A stretch of DNA of 64,000 bases from Streptomyces sp. RKAG290 (GCF_023701695.1 NZ_JAJOZC010000001.1:2666001-2730000), one strand, 5' to 3'. Positions 45,922 through 55,998 are shown, numbered from the stretch's first letter. Notes: generated from the sequence alone by a model not told the origin. A program made the numbers and translations.

Positions 45922-45961
45922 TCGAGGGCCTGCGGCGCGGATGCGCGCGGCAGGCCCTCGA
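45922..45961. terminator. Terminator hairpin between YciI and DUF397 genes
   Basis: TCGAGGGCCTGC (45922-45933) and GCAGGCCCTCGA (45950-45961) form a perfect 12-bp stem in the 88-base gap between convergent genes. Confidence 0.7.
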
Positions 45962-45987
45962 CGGCGGTGGGCGCGGTGGCCCGGCGG

Positions 45988-46194
45988 TCAGTTGGCCGAC
46001 GCGTACGAGACGAAGTCGGCCCAGGCACCCGGGGTGAAGCCGAGTTCGGGACCGGGGATGTTCTTGGAGTCGCGGACGTGGATGGTGGTGGGGGCGGTGG
46101 CCACCTCTACGCACGAGGGGCCGTCGTTAGAGCTGTAGCTGCTCTTGAACCAAGTCAGCCCGGACAGGCCGCCGGCCATGGACGTGGCACTCAT
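45988..46194 (-). CDS. DUF397 domain protein
   Basis: The 68-residue protein has the DUF397 pattern LTWFKSSYSSNDGPSCVEVA ... IHVRDSKNIPGPELGFTPGA WADFVSYA (gap inserted here). DUF397 proteins are paired with XRE/DUF5753 regulators in Streptomyces and appear to act as their small partners. Its ATG overlaps the stop of the XRE gene by 4 bases (ATGA), so the two are co-translated. Confidence 0.9.
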   Translation of the reverse strand: MSATSMAGGLSGLTWFKSSYSSNDGPSCVEVATAPTTIHVRDSKNIPGPELGFTPGAWADFVSYASAN

Positions 46195-47042
46195 GTCTCT
46201 CCCAGCATTTTCTCGATGAAGGTCCGTGAGAGCCGAGGCGTGAGTGCCTGGGCCCGGATCATGCCGTAGCGCATCTCAAGGATCTGGACTTCCTTGGGGT
46301 CGCTGATCAGTCGGCTGGTGAGCTGGACCTCGTTGAGCCCAACAGCCGTGCCGTCACTCAGCTTAAGCACCCGGTGCGAACCTGCCAGTCCTGCGTGTTC
46401 TTCTGTCTCCGTGGGCATGACCTGGATTTCGATGTGGCGTAAAGCCCCCAGTTCCAGAAGGCGTTCGAGCTGACCGCGCAACACACTTCTGCCGCCGATC
46501 GGCCGCCTGAGCGTCGTCTCTTCCTGGACGAAGGTCAGCAGTGGAGCGGGACAGCGTTCGAGCGCTGCTTGCCTGGCCATACGAGCAGCCACCAGACGCT
46601 CGACCTGGTCCTCGGTATAGGCGGGACGTCGCTCCCTGTACAGAGCACGGGCGAAATCCTCGGTCTGAAGGAGGCCGTCGATCACATCGGTGTCGTACGC
46701 GCCCAGCTCCACCGCATCGGCCTCCAGCTTGGCCAGGTCACGGACCTTCTTCGGGTACCGCGCCTCCGCCACGTCCCGTTTCATCGCGGCGAGCTTGCCG
46801 CCCGCGCCCACGGCCTCGTCCGCGCGGTCCAGGAACTCCGGCTTCGGAATCCGCTTCCCGGCCTCCACCTTGTAGACCTGGTTCTCGCCGTACCCGATCG
46901 CCCCACCGAGCTCCGCCGCGCGTAAGCCCGCCGCCTCCCGCCAGAGCCGGATCTGCCGGCCCACCGCCGCGATCACCGCCCCTGACTCGTCCTCCGGTTC
47001 GACGTCCCATTCCGGGCCGTCCGTACCGTCGTTGACACCCAT
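46191..47042 (-). CDS. XRE-family helix-turn-helix regulator with DUF5753
   Basis: The 283-residue protein has an N-terminal HTH (IRLWREAAGLRAAELGGAIG, YGENQVYKVEAGKRIP) and the C-terminal DUF5753 domain. The latter includes LGAYDTDVIDGLLQTEDFAR, RMARQAALERCPAPLLTFVQ, and ILEMRYGMIRAQALTPRLSR. Such regulators form one half of the abundant Streptomyces XRE/DUF397 pairs that influence development and antibiotic production. The ATG at 47042 has GGAGGCAGGTGG upstream. The third typical member, an ATP-binding protein, is divergent at 47179. Confidence 0.9.
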   Translation of the reverse strand: MGVNDGTDGPEWDVEPEDESGAVIAAVGRQIRLWREAAGLRAAELGGAIGYGENQVYKVEAGKRIPKPEFLDRADEAVGAGGKLAAMKRDVAEARYPKKVRDLAKLEADAVELGAYDTDVIDGLLQTEDFARALYRERRPAYTEDQVERLVAARMARQAALERCPAPLLTFVQEETTLRRPIGGRSVLRGQLERLLELGALRHIEIQVMPTETEEHAGLAGSHRVLKLSDGTAVGLNEVQLTSRLISDPKEVQILEMRYGMIRAQALTPRLSRTFIEKMLGET

Positions 47043-47178
47043 ACGCCACCTGCCTCCGCCCGCCTCCGGCACCTCACCGCTGTACGCGTTGGACGCGTCC
47101 GTACAACCGCTGGACAGTCACCGTCCGTACACGCGTCGCTCCTGTTCAGCGTAGGCACGGGCGGCCACGCTGAGTGAC

Positions 47179-47598
47179 GTGAATCGAGAAATCACCCAAC
47201 CGCGTGCCCGCAGCGGCCAGTTCGCCGTCCAGCTCTCCGCGACCCGTCGGGGCGCCCGGCTCGCCCGGCTGCTGGCGACGGAGCAGCTCCGTTCGTGGGG
47301 GCTTCCGCTGGACGACGCGAGTCACGTCGTGGCCGAACTGGCGGCGAACGCCGCGCTGCACGGGTACGTGCCGGGGCGGGACTTCCGCGTCCTGCTGACG
47401 GTCTCCGGGGACACGCTCCGTATCGAGGTGACCGATGCCCGCGGTGACCGACTGCCCCGGCTCCAGGAGCGGACCGACGCGTCCGAGTGCGGGCGTGGGC
47501 TGCTGCTCGTCGAGGCGCTGGCCACCCGCTGGGGCGTCGCACAGGGGCCGTTCCCCCGGAAGACGGTCTGGGCGGAGATCGCGCTCACCGGATCGTGA
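47179..47598 (+). CDS. ATP-binding protein (HATPase_c / anti-sigma-like)
   Basis: The 139-residue protein is a stand-alone GHKL ATPase domain. The N box is HVVAELAANAALHGYVPGRD, the G1-like region VTDARGDRLP, and the G2-like box CGRGLLLVEALATRWGV. By family these are RsbW/SpoIIAB-like kinases or anti-sigma proteins, often linked to XRE/DUF397 pairs in Streptomyces. The partner is unknown. The GTG start has no strong RBS and lies about 137 bases from the XRE gene in the opposite direction. Confidence 0.87.
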   Translation: MNREITQPRARSGQFAVQLSATRRGARLARLLATEQLRSWGLPLDDASHVVAELAANAALHGYVPGRDFRVLLTVSGDTLRIEVTDARGDRLPRLQERTDASECGRGLLLVEALATRWGVAQGPFPRKTVWAEIALTGS

Positions 47599-47938
47599 CA
47601 GGCGCGACCCGGCTGGGCGCGACCCGGTTGAGCGAGACCCGGCGGCGTGAGTCGCGGCCGACCGCGACGCGGCGGCCCACGACGTAAAAGGCTTTTAAGT
47701 CCTTCGGGAAGAAGAAACTTTCAAACCAGACCAAACCCCACCGGGGTGGACCTCAGCAGGCCCCCGCGCGCCGCGTGGGTGCCCGTCACTCACACGGGTG
47801 AGCTTGGCCAACTGGGCTGGATTTCGCCCCGGTTGCCTGGCATATGCTCACGAAACCAACTTCAGACATGAGACGGCCCCCGCCGGGACGGGAATCCCGA
47901 GCGAGGGCCTGACCAACGAGGAAGAAAGAACCTTCCCG
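47599..47938. other. Intergenic region upstream of the winged-helix gene
   Basis: About 340 bases without a gene. The first third is GC-rich and repetitive (GCGACCCGG-like words). Near 47685-47720 a small hairpin AAAAGGCTTTT and an A/T-rich patch suggest the end of the ATPase transcript or a promoter. CATATGCT near 47840 may be a -10 for the downstream gene. I cannot define a start site. Confidence 0.4.
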
Positions 47939-48841
47939 ATGGGTACCCAGAAGATTATCGCGCCCTCGCGCGCCCCGTCCGGCGGTGTGGTGCACGCCAA
48001 CGCCCGCCACACCAGCCACTTCACCGTCGTGGGAAACCACCTCGCCCAGCACCGCGAGCTCTCGCTCGTGGCGATCGGGCTCGCCACGCACATCCAGTCG
48101 CTGCCCGCCGGGGCCAGGATCGGCATCAAGTGCATGGTCGAGCGCTTTCCGGAGAGCGAGGCCCGTATCGCGGGTGCCCTGCGCGAGCTGGAAGCCCACG
48201 GCTACCTGAAGCGCACCCGCGAACGCCTCCCGAACGGCCGCGTCGTCACGCACACCACGTCGTACAACCAGCCGTGCGCCACCCGAGCAGCACGCCCGAC
48301 GCCAACTCCCGCCCCGGCAAAGGCCCCCGCTCCCGCCGCCATCCCGGCAGCCGCACCGGCACCGCCACCGGCACTCGCATCCGCACCCGCATCGGCTGCG
48401 AAACCGCCGTCACCTCCGTCACCTCCGGCTCCCCCGGCGCCGCCCCTCCCCCGGCCGCGGACCCCCGATCCTGAACTGCACCGGGCGGCCACCGCGCTCC
48501 TGCTCGGCCTGCGTCGGGAGGCGGCCGAGCTCGTGCTCTCCGAGGGGGACGTACGGATGCTGACCCCGGCCGTCGCCACCTGGCTGGAACGCGGAGCGGC
48601 CCCCGGGGCCGTCAGCCGGGCCCTCACGGCCGATCTCCCGGTCCCCCTGAAGTACCCGGGGAAACTCCTCGCGCACCGGCTGACCGTGCTGCTCCCGGCC
48701 GCCGTACCCGTCCACCGGGCGGTCCCCATGCAGAACTGCGACGACTGCGACCGTGCGTTCAGAGCGCCCGAGCCCGGCCGGTGCGGCGAGTGCCGTGCGG
48801 AGGCACCCGAGACACGGACCCTCGCCGTCATGGCCCGGTGA
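47939..48841 (+). CDS. Helix-turn-helix protein with Pro/Ala-rich linker and Cys-rich tail
   Basis: The 300-residue protein has an N-terminal winged-helix region ([40 protein letters not shown]) resembling replication-initiator-like or MarR-like HTH domains of Streptomyces. About 65 residues of Pro/Ala-rich linker follow, then a helical domain ([20 protein letters not shown]). The C-terminal mini-zinc motif C-D-D-C-x13-C-G-E-C is in [20 protein letters not shown]. The purine-rich GAGGAAGAAAG lies about 14 bases before the ATG at 47939. A longer upstream frame is unlikely. DNA binding is inferred; target unknown. Confidence 0.75.
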   Translation: MGTQKIIAPSRAPSGGVVHANARHTSHFTVVGNHLAQHRELSLVAIGLATHIQSLPAGARIGIKCMVERFPESEARIAGALRELEAHGYLKRTRERLPNGRVVTHTTSYNQPCATRAARPTPTPAPAKAPAPAAIPAAAPAPPPALASAPASAAKPPSPPSPPAPPAPPLPRPRTPDPELHRAATALLLGLRREAAELVLSEGDVRMLTPAVATWLERGAAPGAVSRALTADLPVPLKYPGKLLAHRLTVLLPAAVPVHRAVPMQNCDDCDRAFRAPEPGRCGECRAEAPETRTLAVMAR

Positions 48842-49742
48842 CCGACCTCAGCCAGCCACCCGCGCGGGCCGTCTCGGTCACCGTGCGCAGGAGTTGGGCG
48901 ACGGCAGGGCGTGCGGTGCGGCCCCTCGTCAGCAGGTGCAGTTCGATGGCCGCGCCCCCGGCCAGGGGCTTCCAGACCAGACCGGCGGGCAGGCTGGACG
49001 CGGCCGACTGGCCGACCACGGAGACCGCTTCCCCCCGCACCACCGGGGTGTGACCGGCATCGAACGACAGCGTGCGCAGCATCAGCTTCGGGCTGACGCC
49101 GGCGCGGCCGAGGATGTCGATGACCGCGTCGTAGTGCCCGGGGTTGGCCTCGCGCGGGTGGACCAGCAGGGTTTCGTCCGCCAGGTCGGCGGTGTCGACG
49201 ACGGGCCGGGCGGCCAGCCGGTGGTCCGCCGCCATCAGCACGCCTTGCGGCTCCAGCCTCACGAGGGTCCGCACGAGCTCAGGCGTGGGTGGCGGACAGC
49301 GCACCAGGCCCGCATCGAGCGTGCCGTCGGCTACACCGGCCAGGATCTCCGCGGTGGACAGCAGATGTGTGGTGGCCGTCAGGCCCGGCAGGCGCTCGGC
49401 CAGGGCGGTGAGGAGCGCGGGGGCCGTCTCGTAACTCGTACTCATGCTGTACCCGAGGGCCAGCGTGCCGTGCTCGCCGCCCGCGAAGCCCCGCACATCG
49501 CGCCAGAGCCGGTCGGCGTCCTCGCACAGGGCGGTGCCCCGCTCGATCAGCACCCGGCCCGCCTCGGTGGGTTCGACGGAGTGGGTGTTCCGGTCGAGCA
49601 GCCGGACACCGAGGTCCTTCTCCAGTTCGCGGATCTGGCGGCTCAGCGCAGGCTGCGCGATGTGCAGCCGCTCGGCGGCGCGGGTGAAGTTACGTTCCTC
49701 GGCCACGGCCAAGAAGTAGCGCAGACGCCGGAGTTCTGACAT
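48828..49742 (-). CDS. LysR-family transcriptional regulator
   Basis: The 304-residue protein has the Lys[43 protein letters not shown] (split here) and a substrate-binding C-terminal domain (residues 90-295). The ATG at 49742 begins [11 protein letters not shown], the usual LysR start. Its 3' end overlaps the convergent HTH gene by 14 bases. It is divergent from the SnoaL-like and zinc-type oxidoreductase genes at 49887-51324, which are its likely targets. Confidence 0.88.
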   Translation of the reverse strand: MSELRRLRYFLAVAEERNFTRAAERLHIAQPALSRQIRELEKDLGVRLLDRNTHSVEPTEAGRVLIERGTALCEDADRLWRDVRGFAGGEHGTLALGYSMSTSYETAPALLTALAERLPGLTATTHLLSTAEILAGVADGTLDAGLVRCPPPTPELVRTLVRLEPQGVLMAADHRLAARPVVDTADLADETLLVHPREANPGHYDAVIDILGRAGVSPKLMLRTLSFDAGHTPVVRGEAVSVVGQSAASSLPAGLVWKPLAGGAAIELHLLTRGRTARPAVAQLLRTVTETARAGGWLRSVTGP

Positions 49743-49886
49743 GCGCAGCAGCTTACGAGCTGCTCCCACCAGCGGTGATGCCGGTCGGTTCTGGGCCGAT
49801 CCAGAACAGGTCTTTCCCTCCCGGTACCGCCCCTTCATAGCCTTCAGGTGTCGGAGGAAAACCCCTCAGGAAAGGCCACCGGAGTC

Positions 49887-50318
49887 ATGAACGACACCAC
49901 CGCAACCACTACTGCCACTGCCACTGCCACTGCCAGGGAAGTCGTCTTCGACTACATGGACGCTCTCGCCTGGGGTGACTTGGACCGGCTGCGCTCCTTC
50001 TTCGACCCCGAGGCCACCTGGACGCTCGCCGGTGACCTGGCGGTCTCGGGCACCTGGACCGGGCCGGACGAGATCTTCGGAACCTTCGTGGCCGCGATGG
50101 TCGCCCGGCTGGTGCCGGAGTCGGTCGAGTTCGAGTTCGTGGGCCTGATCGCGGAGGGCGAGCGCGTCCTGGCGGAGTGGAAGACGCGGGCACTGGCCCG
50201 GTCGGGCGGCCGGTACGACCAGCACTGCCTGGCGGTGTTCACCGTACGCAACGGGCGGATCGCCACGGTCCGGGAGCACTTCGACACCCTGCACGCGCAG
50301 ACCGTCGTCTTCGCCTGA
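49887..50318 (+). CDS. SnoaL-like / nuclear transport factor 2 family protein
   Basis: The 143-residue protein has the SnoaL-like cone fold pattern: VVFDYMDALAWGDLDRLRSF FDPEATWTLAG (split), FEFVGLIAEGERVLAEWKTR and REHFDTLHAQTVVFA. Members act as small isomerases, hydrolases or orphan ligand binders. The N-terminus is a Thr/Ala stretch coded by four exact ACTGCC repeats (49911-49934). The ATG at 49887 follows CGGAG; a GTG at 49848 is an alternative. It is co-directional with the oxidoreductase 55 bases downstream. Confidence 0.8.
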   Translation: MNDTTATTTATATATAREVVFDYMDALAWGDLDRLRSFFDPEATWTLAGDLAVSGTWTGPDEIFGTFVAAMVARLVPESVEFEFVGLIAEGERVLAEWKTRALARSGGRYDQHCLAVFTVRNGRIATVREHFDTLHAQTVVFA

Positions 50319-50373
50319 ACCCACCTGCCAGAAGTGCCGGAGCTTTCCCACCTGCCAGACCAGGAGACGCACG

Positions 50374-51324
50374 ATGCGAGCCGTACTTCCCCACACCGAC
50401 ACAGGCACCGGCACCGGATCCGCCGGAACGGTCCGGCTCGGCGAGGCGCCCGATCCCGAACCCGCCGAGGACGAAGCGCTGATCTCGGTCGAGGCCTACT
50501 CCGTGAACCGCGGGGAGACGTTCCAGCTCGACGGCCGACTCGACCGGCGTTGGCCGGGCTGGCGTCCCGGCAAGGACGTCGCCGGGACGGTCGTCCGGGC
50601 CGCCGCCGACGGCACCGGCCCGGCGGCCGGAACCCGTGTGGTCGCCCATCCGCCCGCCTACGGATGGGCGGAGCGCGTCGCGGTCCCCGTGCACAGCGTC
50701 GCCGCACTCCCGGACAGCATCGACGCGGTGACCGCCGCCGCCCTCCCCCTCGCGGGAATCACCGCGCTCCGGCTGCTCCGGGCGGCGGGCCCGGTGGCCG
50801 GCCGACGGCTGCTGGTGACGGGGGCGAGCGGCGGGGTCGGCCACTACGTCACCGAGCTGGCGGCGTCCTCGGGCGCGGCGGTGACAGCGGTCAGCTCGAC
50901 GCCGGAACGCGGCGCGCGGCTGCTGGACCTGGGCGCGGCCGACGTCGTGACGTCGCCGGCCGACGCCGAGGGCCCGTACGACATCGTCCTGGAATCCGTG
51001 GGCGGCACCTCGCTGCCCGCCGCCCTGGCCCGACTCGCACCGGGCGGCCTCCTGGTCTGGTTCGGCCAGGCGAGCCGTACCCCGGTCACGCTCGACTTCT
51101 TCGACTTCTTCAAGGGCCCGGTCCAGGCCCGCATCGCCCACTTCGACTACACCCGCGCGGACACGACGTACGCCGCCGACCTCGTCTCGCTGGTCCGCCT
51201 GGTGGCCGGGGGGCGCCTGCACCCGGAGATCGGCTCGGTGCGCGACTGGTCCCGCACGGCCGAGGTGATCGCGGACATCCGGGGGCGGCGGGTGCGGGGG
51301 AACGCCGTACTGACCGTGGGGTGA
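50374..51324 (+). CDS. Quinone oxidoreductase-like medium-chain dehydrogenase (zinc-binding family without zinc ligands)
   Basis: The 316-residue MDR protein has the GroES-like domain (ALISVEAYSVNRGETFQLDG, GWRPGKDVAGTVV), TAAALPLAGITALRLLRAAG and the nucleotide motif RLLVTGASGGVGHYVTELAA. The N-R-G-E segment where zinc MDRs have Cys marks it as a quinone-oxidoreductase type using NADPH without catalytic zinc. Substrate unknown. The ATG has CAGGAGACGCACG upstream. It probably forms a two-gene unit with the SnoaL-like gene under the divergent LysR regulator. Confidence 0.86.
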   Translation: MRAVLPHTDTGTGTGSAGTVRLGEAPDPEPAEDEALISVEAYSVNRGETFQLDGRLDRRWPGWRPGKDVAGTVVRAAADGTGPAAGTRVVAHPPAYGWAERVAVPVHSVAALPDSIDAVTAAALPLAGITALRLLRAAGPVAGRRLLVTGASGGVGHYVTELAASSGAAVTAVSSTPERGARLLDLGAADVVTSPADAEGPYDIVLESVGGTSLPAALARLAPGGLLVWFGQASRTPVTLDFFDFFKGPVQARIAHFDYTRADTTYAADLVSLVRLVAGGRLHPEIGSVRDWSRTAEVIADIRGRRVRGNAVLTVG

Positions 51325-51362
51325 GGCACTGGCCGTGGGGTGAGGCGGCTGGCGATCGCCAC

Positions 51363-51403
51363 GCGTGCCGACGGCCTGCCACAGGCCATGGCCGTCGGCA
51401 CGC
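51363..51403. terminator. Perfect 14-bp-stem terminator
   Basis: GCGTGCCGACGGCC (51363-51376) is exactly complementary to 51390-51403 across a 13-base loop. It stands between the convergent oxidoreductase and secreted-protein genes. Confidence 0.75.
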
Positions 51404-51423
51404 TCCGCTCAGTCCCCGTCGGC

Positions 51424-52236
51424 TCAGTTCACGTCGACGAAGTCGACGGAGGAGGTGGCGGCGCCCGTGGTGGACCACCCGCCGAAGCTCCAGCGCCAGT
51501 AGCCGTCGGCGGAAGCCGTCACGGTGGTCTTCAGCGCACCGGTGGCGCTCGACTTCACCGTCTTGACGGTGGAGTAGGCGGCGGCGCCCTTCTTGCGGAA
51601 CTGCAGCTTGACCGACGCGTCGGCGACGCCGGTGTACGTGTGCTTCACCCAGTCGGCCCGCGTGAGGCTGCCGGTCACGGTGATCGGCTTGCCCTTCTTC
51701 ACCGGCTCGGGCGCGGCGTTGACCGTGGCCTTCGCCCAGCGCCTGATCTGGGACCGGCCGGAGGTGGCCAGGTACTCCTCGGCCTTGAGCTGGCCGTTGG
51801 TCTTGAAGAGCCTCGCCGCGATACCGATCTTCCAGGTCGTCGCGTCGCTGTTCGAGTCCAGGCGGTAGCGCGGCTCGACGTACAGGTCGCCCTCGCAGTC
51901 CGCGACCCGGGCGCTCTTCTCGTAACAGGTGTAACTCGGGAAGAGCGCGTCGCTCTGCGCACCTTTCGCCGCCGTGCTGGTGCCGTGGTAGAGGAACGGC
52001 TCCGCGTCGTAGGCGAAGGGGTCGGCGGTGCTGTATCCGGCGGGGAGCGTGATCCGGAAGGTGACCGACGGCCTCTTCACCTCCGAGGTGCCGACGACGA
52101 TGGGCTTGCCTCCGTTGACGACGATTCCGGACACCGTGATGCCCGTATCGGCGGCCTGCGCCGCCGGAGCCGTGAACGCCGAGAGGGCGAGTGCCCCCGC
52201 GAGTACGGTCACGGCGCCGGTTCTGCCTGTCTTCAT
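51424..52236 (-). CDS. Secreted protein of unknown function with Ig-like/calcium-binding-type C-terminal domain
   Basis: The 270-residue protein begins with a Sec signal peptide ([20 protein letters not shown], cleavage near AAQA-AD). The middle part ([20 protein letters not shown] ... [20 protein letters not shown]) has two cysteines likely to form a disulfide. The C-terminal half ([60 protein letters not shown]) resembles the beta-sandwich domain often annotated in Streptomyces secreted proteins. No enzyme motif is seen. The ATG at 52236 follows ACGAGGTGCGC. It is divergent from coaA. Confidence 0.75.
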   Translation of the reverse strand: MKTGRTGAVTVLAGALALSAFTAPAAQAADTGITVSGIVVNGGKPIVVGTSEVKRPSVTFRITLPAGYSTADPFAYDAEPFLYHGTSTAAKGAQSDALFPSYTCYEKSARVADCEGDLYVEPRYRLDSNSDATTWKIGIAARLFKTNGQLKAEEYLATSGRSQIRRWAKATVNAAPEPVKKGKPITVTGSLTRADWVKHTYTGVADASVKLQFRKKGAAAYSTVKTVKSSATGALKTTVTASADGYWRWSFGGWSTTGAATSSVDFVDVN

Positions 52237-52412
52237 GCGCACCTCGTTGCTGCGTAAGGGCTGTGGGACCCGCCGGCCCGGACCATGATCGGCCGATCGG
52301 CGGGGCGGCAGGCTACCACTGGCGGCCGGGCGGGCCGGCCGGCGGGCCCGGCCGTCCGGCACGTGACCGACCCCACCCCCCACTCCGTTCAAACTCCCGC
52401 AACAATGAACGT

Positions 52413-53408
52413 GTGATCACTTCGCCGACACGGAGCACGAACCGACGCGCCGAGCACGCCGCGACGCCGTACGTCGACCTCTCCCGAGCGGAGTGGAGCG
52501 CCCTGCGCGACAAGACGCCGCTGCCGCTGACCGCCGAAGAGGTGGAGCGGCTGCGCGGGCTCGGGGACGTCATCGACCTGGACGAGGTGCGGGACGTCTA
52601 CCTGCCGCTCTCGCGGCTCCTCAATCTGTACGTGCAGGCCACGTCCGGGCTGCGGGGCGCCCTGAACACCTTCCTCGGGGACGCGGGCAACGGCCACGGC
52701 GCACAGCGCGGCACCCCGTTCGTCATAGGGGTCGCGGGCAGTGTCGCGGTCGGCAAGTCCACCAGCGCCCGCATCCTCCAGGCGCTGCTGGCCCGCTGGC
52801 CCGAGCACCCGCGGGTGGAGCTGGTGACCACGGACGGGTTCCTGCTGCCGATGAAGGAGCTCCACGCGCGCGGGCTGATGTCGCGCAAGGGCTTCCCCGA
52901 GTCCTACGACCGGCGCGCCCTCACCCGCTTCGTCGCCGACATCAAGGCCGGCAAGGACGAGGTCACGGCACCCGTCTACTCCCACCTGATCTACGACATC
53001 GTGCCCGGCGAGCGGCTCACCGTGCGGCGCCCCGACATCCTCATCGTCGAGGGGCTGAACGTGCTGCAGCCCGCACTGCCGGGCAAGGACGGCCGGACCA
53101 GGGTCGGGCTCGCCGACTACTTCGACTTCAGCGTGTACGTGGACGCGCGGCCCGAGGACATCGAGACCTGGTACCTCAACCGCTTCCGCAAGCTGCGCGC
53201 GACGGCGTTCCAGGACCCGTCCTCGTACTTCCGCAAGTACACCCAGGTCTCCGAGGCGGAGGCGATGGAGTACGCGGCGACGATGTGGCGGACCATCAAC
53301 AAGCCCAATCTGGTGGAGAACGTCGCGCCGACCCGCGGCCGTGCCACGCTGGTGCTCCGCAAGGGCCGTGACCACAAGGTCCAGCGGCTGTCCCTGCGCA
53401 AGCTCTGA
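52413..53408 (+). CDS. coaA: Pantothenate kinase (type I)
   Basis: CoaA phosphorylates pantothenate with ATP, the first step to coenzyme A. The 331-residue protein has the bacterial type I layout: [20 protein letters not shown], the P-loop [45 protein letters not shown] (split), [20 protein letters not shown] and [19 protein letters not shown]. The GTG at 52413 gives the typical length; the nearby ATG at 52405 runs into a stop. The promoter lies in the gap shared with the divergent secreted-protein gene. Confidence 0.95.
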   Translation: MITSPTRSTNRRAEHAATPYVDLSRAEWSALRDKTPLPLTAEEVERLRGLGDVIDLDEVRDVYLPLSRLLNLYVQATSGLRGALNTFLGDAGNGHGAQRGTPFVIGVAGSVAVGKSTSARILQALLARWPEHPRVELVTTDGFLLPMKELHARGLMSRKGFPESYDRRALTRFVADIKAGKDEVTAPVYSHLIYDIVPGERLTVRRPDILIVEGLNVLQPALPGKDGRTRVGLADYFDFSVYVDARPEDIETWYLNRFRKLRATAFQDPSSYFRKYTQVSEAEAMEYAATMWRTINKPNLVENVAPTRGRATLVLRKGRDHKVQRLSLRKL

Positions 53409-53438
53409 GGCTCGCAGGACCCCACCCCGAGGAGTGTC

Positions 53439-54413
53439 GTGCTGCATCTGCGCCTGATCGTCCCCACCGGCCGTACGGACGAGGTGGTGGACCTGGTGGA
53501 GCGGACCGTCGGCACCACCCACCTCGTCGTGATGCCCGGGGTGGCCCGCGACCCGGTGGGCGACGTGGTGCTGTGCGACGTGGCACGCGAGGCGGGTGAC
53601 GAGCTGATCGGGTCCCTGCGGGGGCTCGGTATCGACGAGCACGGGTCGATCACCGTCGAGAACTCGGATCTGACGCTCTCCGCGCGCGCGGACCAGGCTG
53701 AGGAGGACGCACCGGGCGACGGCGCGGACGCGGTGCTGTGGGAGGAGCTGACGGAGGCGACCCACGAGGAGTCGACGTTCAGCGTCACCTACGTGTCATT
53801 CCTCGCGGTCGCGACGATGCTCGCGGCCTGCGGTGTGATGCTCGACAACGCGATCCTGATCGTGGGCGCGATGGCGGTGGGCCCGGAGTTCGGACCGCTG
53901 GCCGGGATCTCCACGGCCCTGGTGCAGCGCGCCCCGCGGCTGGTGTGGCGGTCGCTGTGGGCGCTGATCGGCGGGTTCGCCGTCGCGATGGTGCTGACGG
54001 CCGGTTTCGCCTGGCTGATGGACGTGCTCGGGCTGTTCACGGAGGCGATGATCGAGGCGGACCGGCCCAATACGGCGTTCGTCTGGCAGCCGGACTGGAT
54101 GTCGTTCGTGGTGGCGTTCCTGGCGGGTATCGCCGGGACGCTCTCCCTCACCTCGGCGAAGTCCGGGGCGCTGATCGGTGTCGCGATCTCGGTGACGACC
54201 GTGCCGGCCGCGGCCAACGCGGCGGTGGCCTTCAGCTACAGCGACTACAGCCAGATGGTGGGCTCCACGCAGCAGCTGCTGGCGAACCTCGGCGGGATCG
54301 TGCTCGCGGGAACGCTGACCCTGCTGGCGCAGAAGGGGCTGTGGCGGCTGGCCCGGCGCCGGGGGACGCGCGTGCGGCCGCCTCGGGTGCCCGCGGACAC
54401 CGGACGGGCCTGA
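53439..54413 (+). CDS. DUF389 family membrane protein
   Basis: The 324-residue protein has an N-terminal soluble ferredoxin-like part (LHLRLIVPTGRTDEVVDLVE, VVLCDVAREAGDELIGSLRG). Five to six membrane helices follow, with the DUF389 block FLAVATMLAACGVMLDNAIL IVGAMAVGPEFGPLAGIS (split). The family is widespread and uncharacterised; some annotate it as a hydrophobic TIGR00341-type protein. A GTG start follows CCGAGGAGTGTC. It is 30 bases past coaA and likely in the same transcript. Confidence 0.87.
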   Translation: MLHLRLIVPTGRTDEVVDLVERTVGTTHLVVMPGVARDPVGDVVLCDVAREAGDELIGSLRGLGIDEHGSITVENSDLTLSARADQAEEDAPGDGADAVLWEELTEATHEESTFSVTYVSFLAVATMLAACGVMLDNAILIVGAMAVGPEFGPLAGISTALVQRAPRLVWRSLWALIGGFAVAMVLTAGFAWLMDVLGLFTEAMIEADRPNTAFVWQPDWMSFVVAFLAGIAGTLSLTSAKSGALIGVAISVTTVPAAANAAVAFSYSDYSQMVGSTQQLLANLGGIVLAGTLTLLAQKGLWRLARRRGTRVRPPRVPADTGRA

Positions 54414-54418
54414 CGCGG

Positions 54419-54454
54419 GTGAGGGGGCGCGGCTTCACACCCGCGCCCCCTCAC
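54419..54454. terminator. Perfect 14-bp-stem terminator after the DUF389 gene
   Basis: GTGAGGGGGCGCGG (54419-54432) and its exact complement (54441-54454) flank an 8-base loop, 5 bases past the DUF389 stop. The tandem 17-bp repeats begin directly after it. Confidence 0.75.
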
Positions 54455-54455
54455 T

Positions 54456-54540
54456 TGCGTCAACGACTCACCTGCGACATCGGTTCACCTGCGTCAACGG
54501 TTCACCTGCGACACCGGCTCACCGGCGTCACCGCTCAGCC
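54456..54540. repeat. Five tandem 17-bp repeats
   Basis: Five consecutive 17-base units run from 54456 to 54540, the last overlapping the glmM stop. Units 1 and 3 begin TGCGTCAACG, units 2 and 4 begin TGCGACAYCG, so the true period may be 34 bases. Each of units 1 to 4 ends in TCACC. No function is known. Confidence 0.8.
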
Positions 54541-55893
54541 GAGCGCGGACTTCACGACGTCGGCCAGCCGTCCGGCGACCGCACGCGCCTGGTCGATGTC
54601 GGCAGCCTCGACCATGACCCGCACCAGCGGCTCCGTACCCGACTGGCGCAGCAGTACGCGACCGGTGGCGCCCAGCTCGCGCTCGGCCTCGGCGACGGCC
54701 GTGGCCAGCTCCGGTGAGGTCTGCACCCGGGACTTGTCGACGTCCGGCACGTTGATGAGCACCTGCGGCAGGCGCTGCATCACCCCGGCCAGATCGGCGA
54801 GCGTGCGGCCGGTGGCGGCGATCCGGGCCGCCAGCATCAGGCCGGTCAGCGTGCCGTCGCCGGTCGTGGCGTGGTCCAGGACGATGACGTGGCCGGACTG
54901 CTCGCCGCCCAGGGCGTAGCCCTCGGCCTTCATCGACTCCAGGACGTAGCGGTCGCCGACAGCGGTCTGGACGAGCGCGATGCCCTCCCGCTCCATGGCG
55001 ATCTTGAAGCCGAGGTTCGACATCACGGTGCCGACCACGGTGTCCTTGCGCAGCTGGCCGGCGTCCCGCATGGCGAGGGCGAGGACGGCCAGGATCTGGT
55101 CGCCGTCGATCTCCTCGCCCGCGGCGTCCACGGCCAGGCAGCGGTCGGCGTCGCCGTCGTGCGCGATGCCGAGATCGGCGCCGTGCTCGACGACGGCGGC
55201 GCGGAGCAGCTCCAGGTGCGTGGAACCGCAGCCGTCGTTGATGTTCAGACCGTTCGGTTCGGCGCCGATCGTGACGATCTCGGCCCCGGCGCGGGCGAAC
55301 GCCTCGGGCGAGACCCGGGCCGCGGCACCGTGCGCCTCGTCGAGGACGACCTTCAGGCCGTCGAGCCGGTTGGGGAGTACGCCGATGAGGTGAGCGACGT
55401 AGCGGTCGAAGCCCTCGGCGTAGTCACTGATCCGGCCCACCCCGGCACCCGTCGGACGGGCCCACGGCGCACCCGTGCGGTGCTGCTCGTAGACCGTCTC
55501 GATGCGGTCCTCCAGCTCGTCGGCGAGCTTGTGGCCGCCGCGGGCGAAGAACTTGACACCGTTGTCCGGCATGGCGTTGTGGCTGGCGGAGAGCATCACG
55601 CCGATGTCGGCGCCCAGGGCTCCGGTGAGGTAGGCCACGGCGGGCGTCGGCAGCACGCCGACGCGCAGGACGTCCACGCCCGCGCTGGCGAGGCCGGCCA
55701 CCACGGCGGCCTCCAGGAACTCTCCGGAGGCGCGGGGGTCCCGGCCCACCACGGCCGTCGGCCGATGGCCCTCGAACGTGCCCGCCTCGGCCAGTACGTG
55801 CGCCGCTGCGACCGACAGTCCGAGCGCGAGCTCGGCCGTCAGGTCCGCATTGGCGACGCCGCGCACGCCGTCCGTGCCGAAGAGTCGTCCCAC
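54535..55893 (-). CDS. glmM: Phosphoglucosamine mutase
   Basis: GlmM converts glucosamine-6-phosphate to glucosamine-1-phosphate for UDP-GlcNAc. The 452-residue protein starts [20 protein letters not shown], has the phosphoserine motif [16 protein letters not shown] (S104), the Mg-binding [14 protein letters not shown], the sugar-binding [10 protein letters not shown] and the phosphate-binding [18 protein letters not shown] start is used. It is downstream of rpsI on the same strand, separated by a terminator. Confidence 0.96.
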   Translation of the reverse strand: MGRLFGTDGVRGVANADLTAELALGLSVAAAHVLAEAGTFEGHRPTAVVGRDPRASGEFLEAAVVAGLASAGVDVLRVGVLPTPAVAYLTGALGADIGVMLSASHNAMPDNGVKFFARGGHKLADELEDRIETVYEQHRTGAPWARPTGAGVGRISDYAEGFDRYVAHLIGVLPNRLDGLKVVLDEAHGAAARVSPEAFARAGAEIVTIGAEPNGLNINDGCGSTHLELLRAAVVEHGADLGIAHDGDADRCLAVDAAGEEIDGDQILAVLALAMRDAGQLRKDTVVGTVMSNLGFKIAMEREGIALVQTAVGDRYVLESMKAEGYALGGEQSGHVIVLDHATTGDGTLTGLMLAARIAATGRTLADLAGVMQRLPQVLINVPDVDKSRVQTSPELATAVAEAERELGATGRVLLRQSGTEPLVRVMVEAADIDQARAVAGRLADVVKSALG

Positions 55894-55998
55894 TGTTGTC
55901 CTCCGAAGGTGCTCCGAAACGCAAAAAAACAGACCAGGCAGTCAACGAGCCTATGAACGTCTTATGCCGTTATATGCCCGTGGCTGTCAATAAACGAA

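Noticed and set aside
54456..54540. CRISPR-like array
   Set aside because: Units are contiguous 17-mers without spacers, and no cas genes are nearby.
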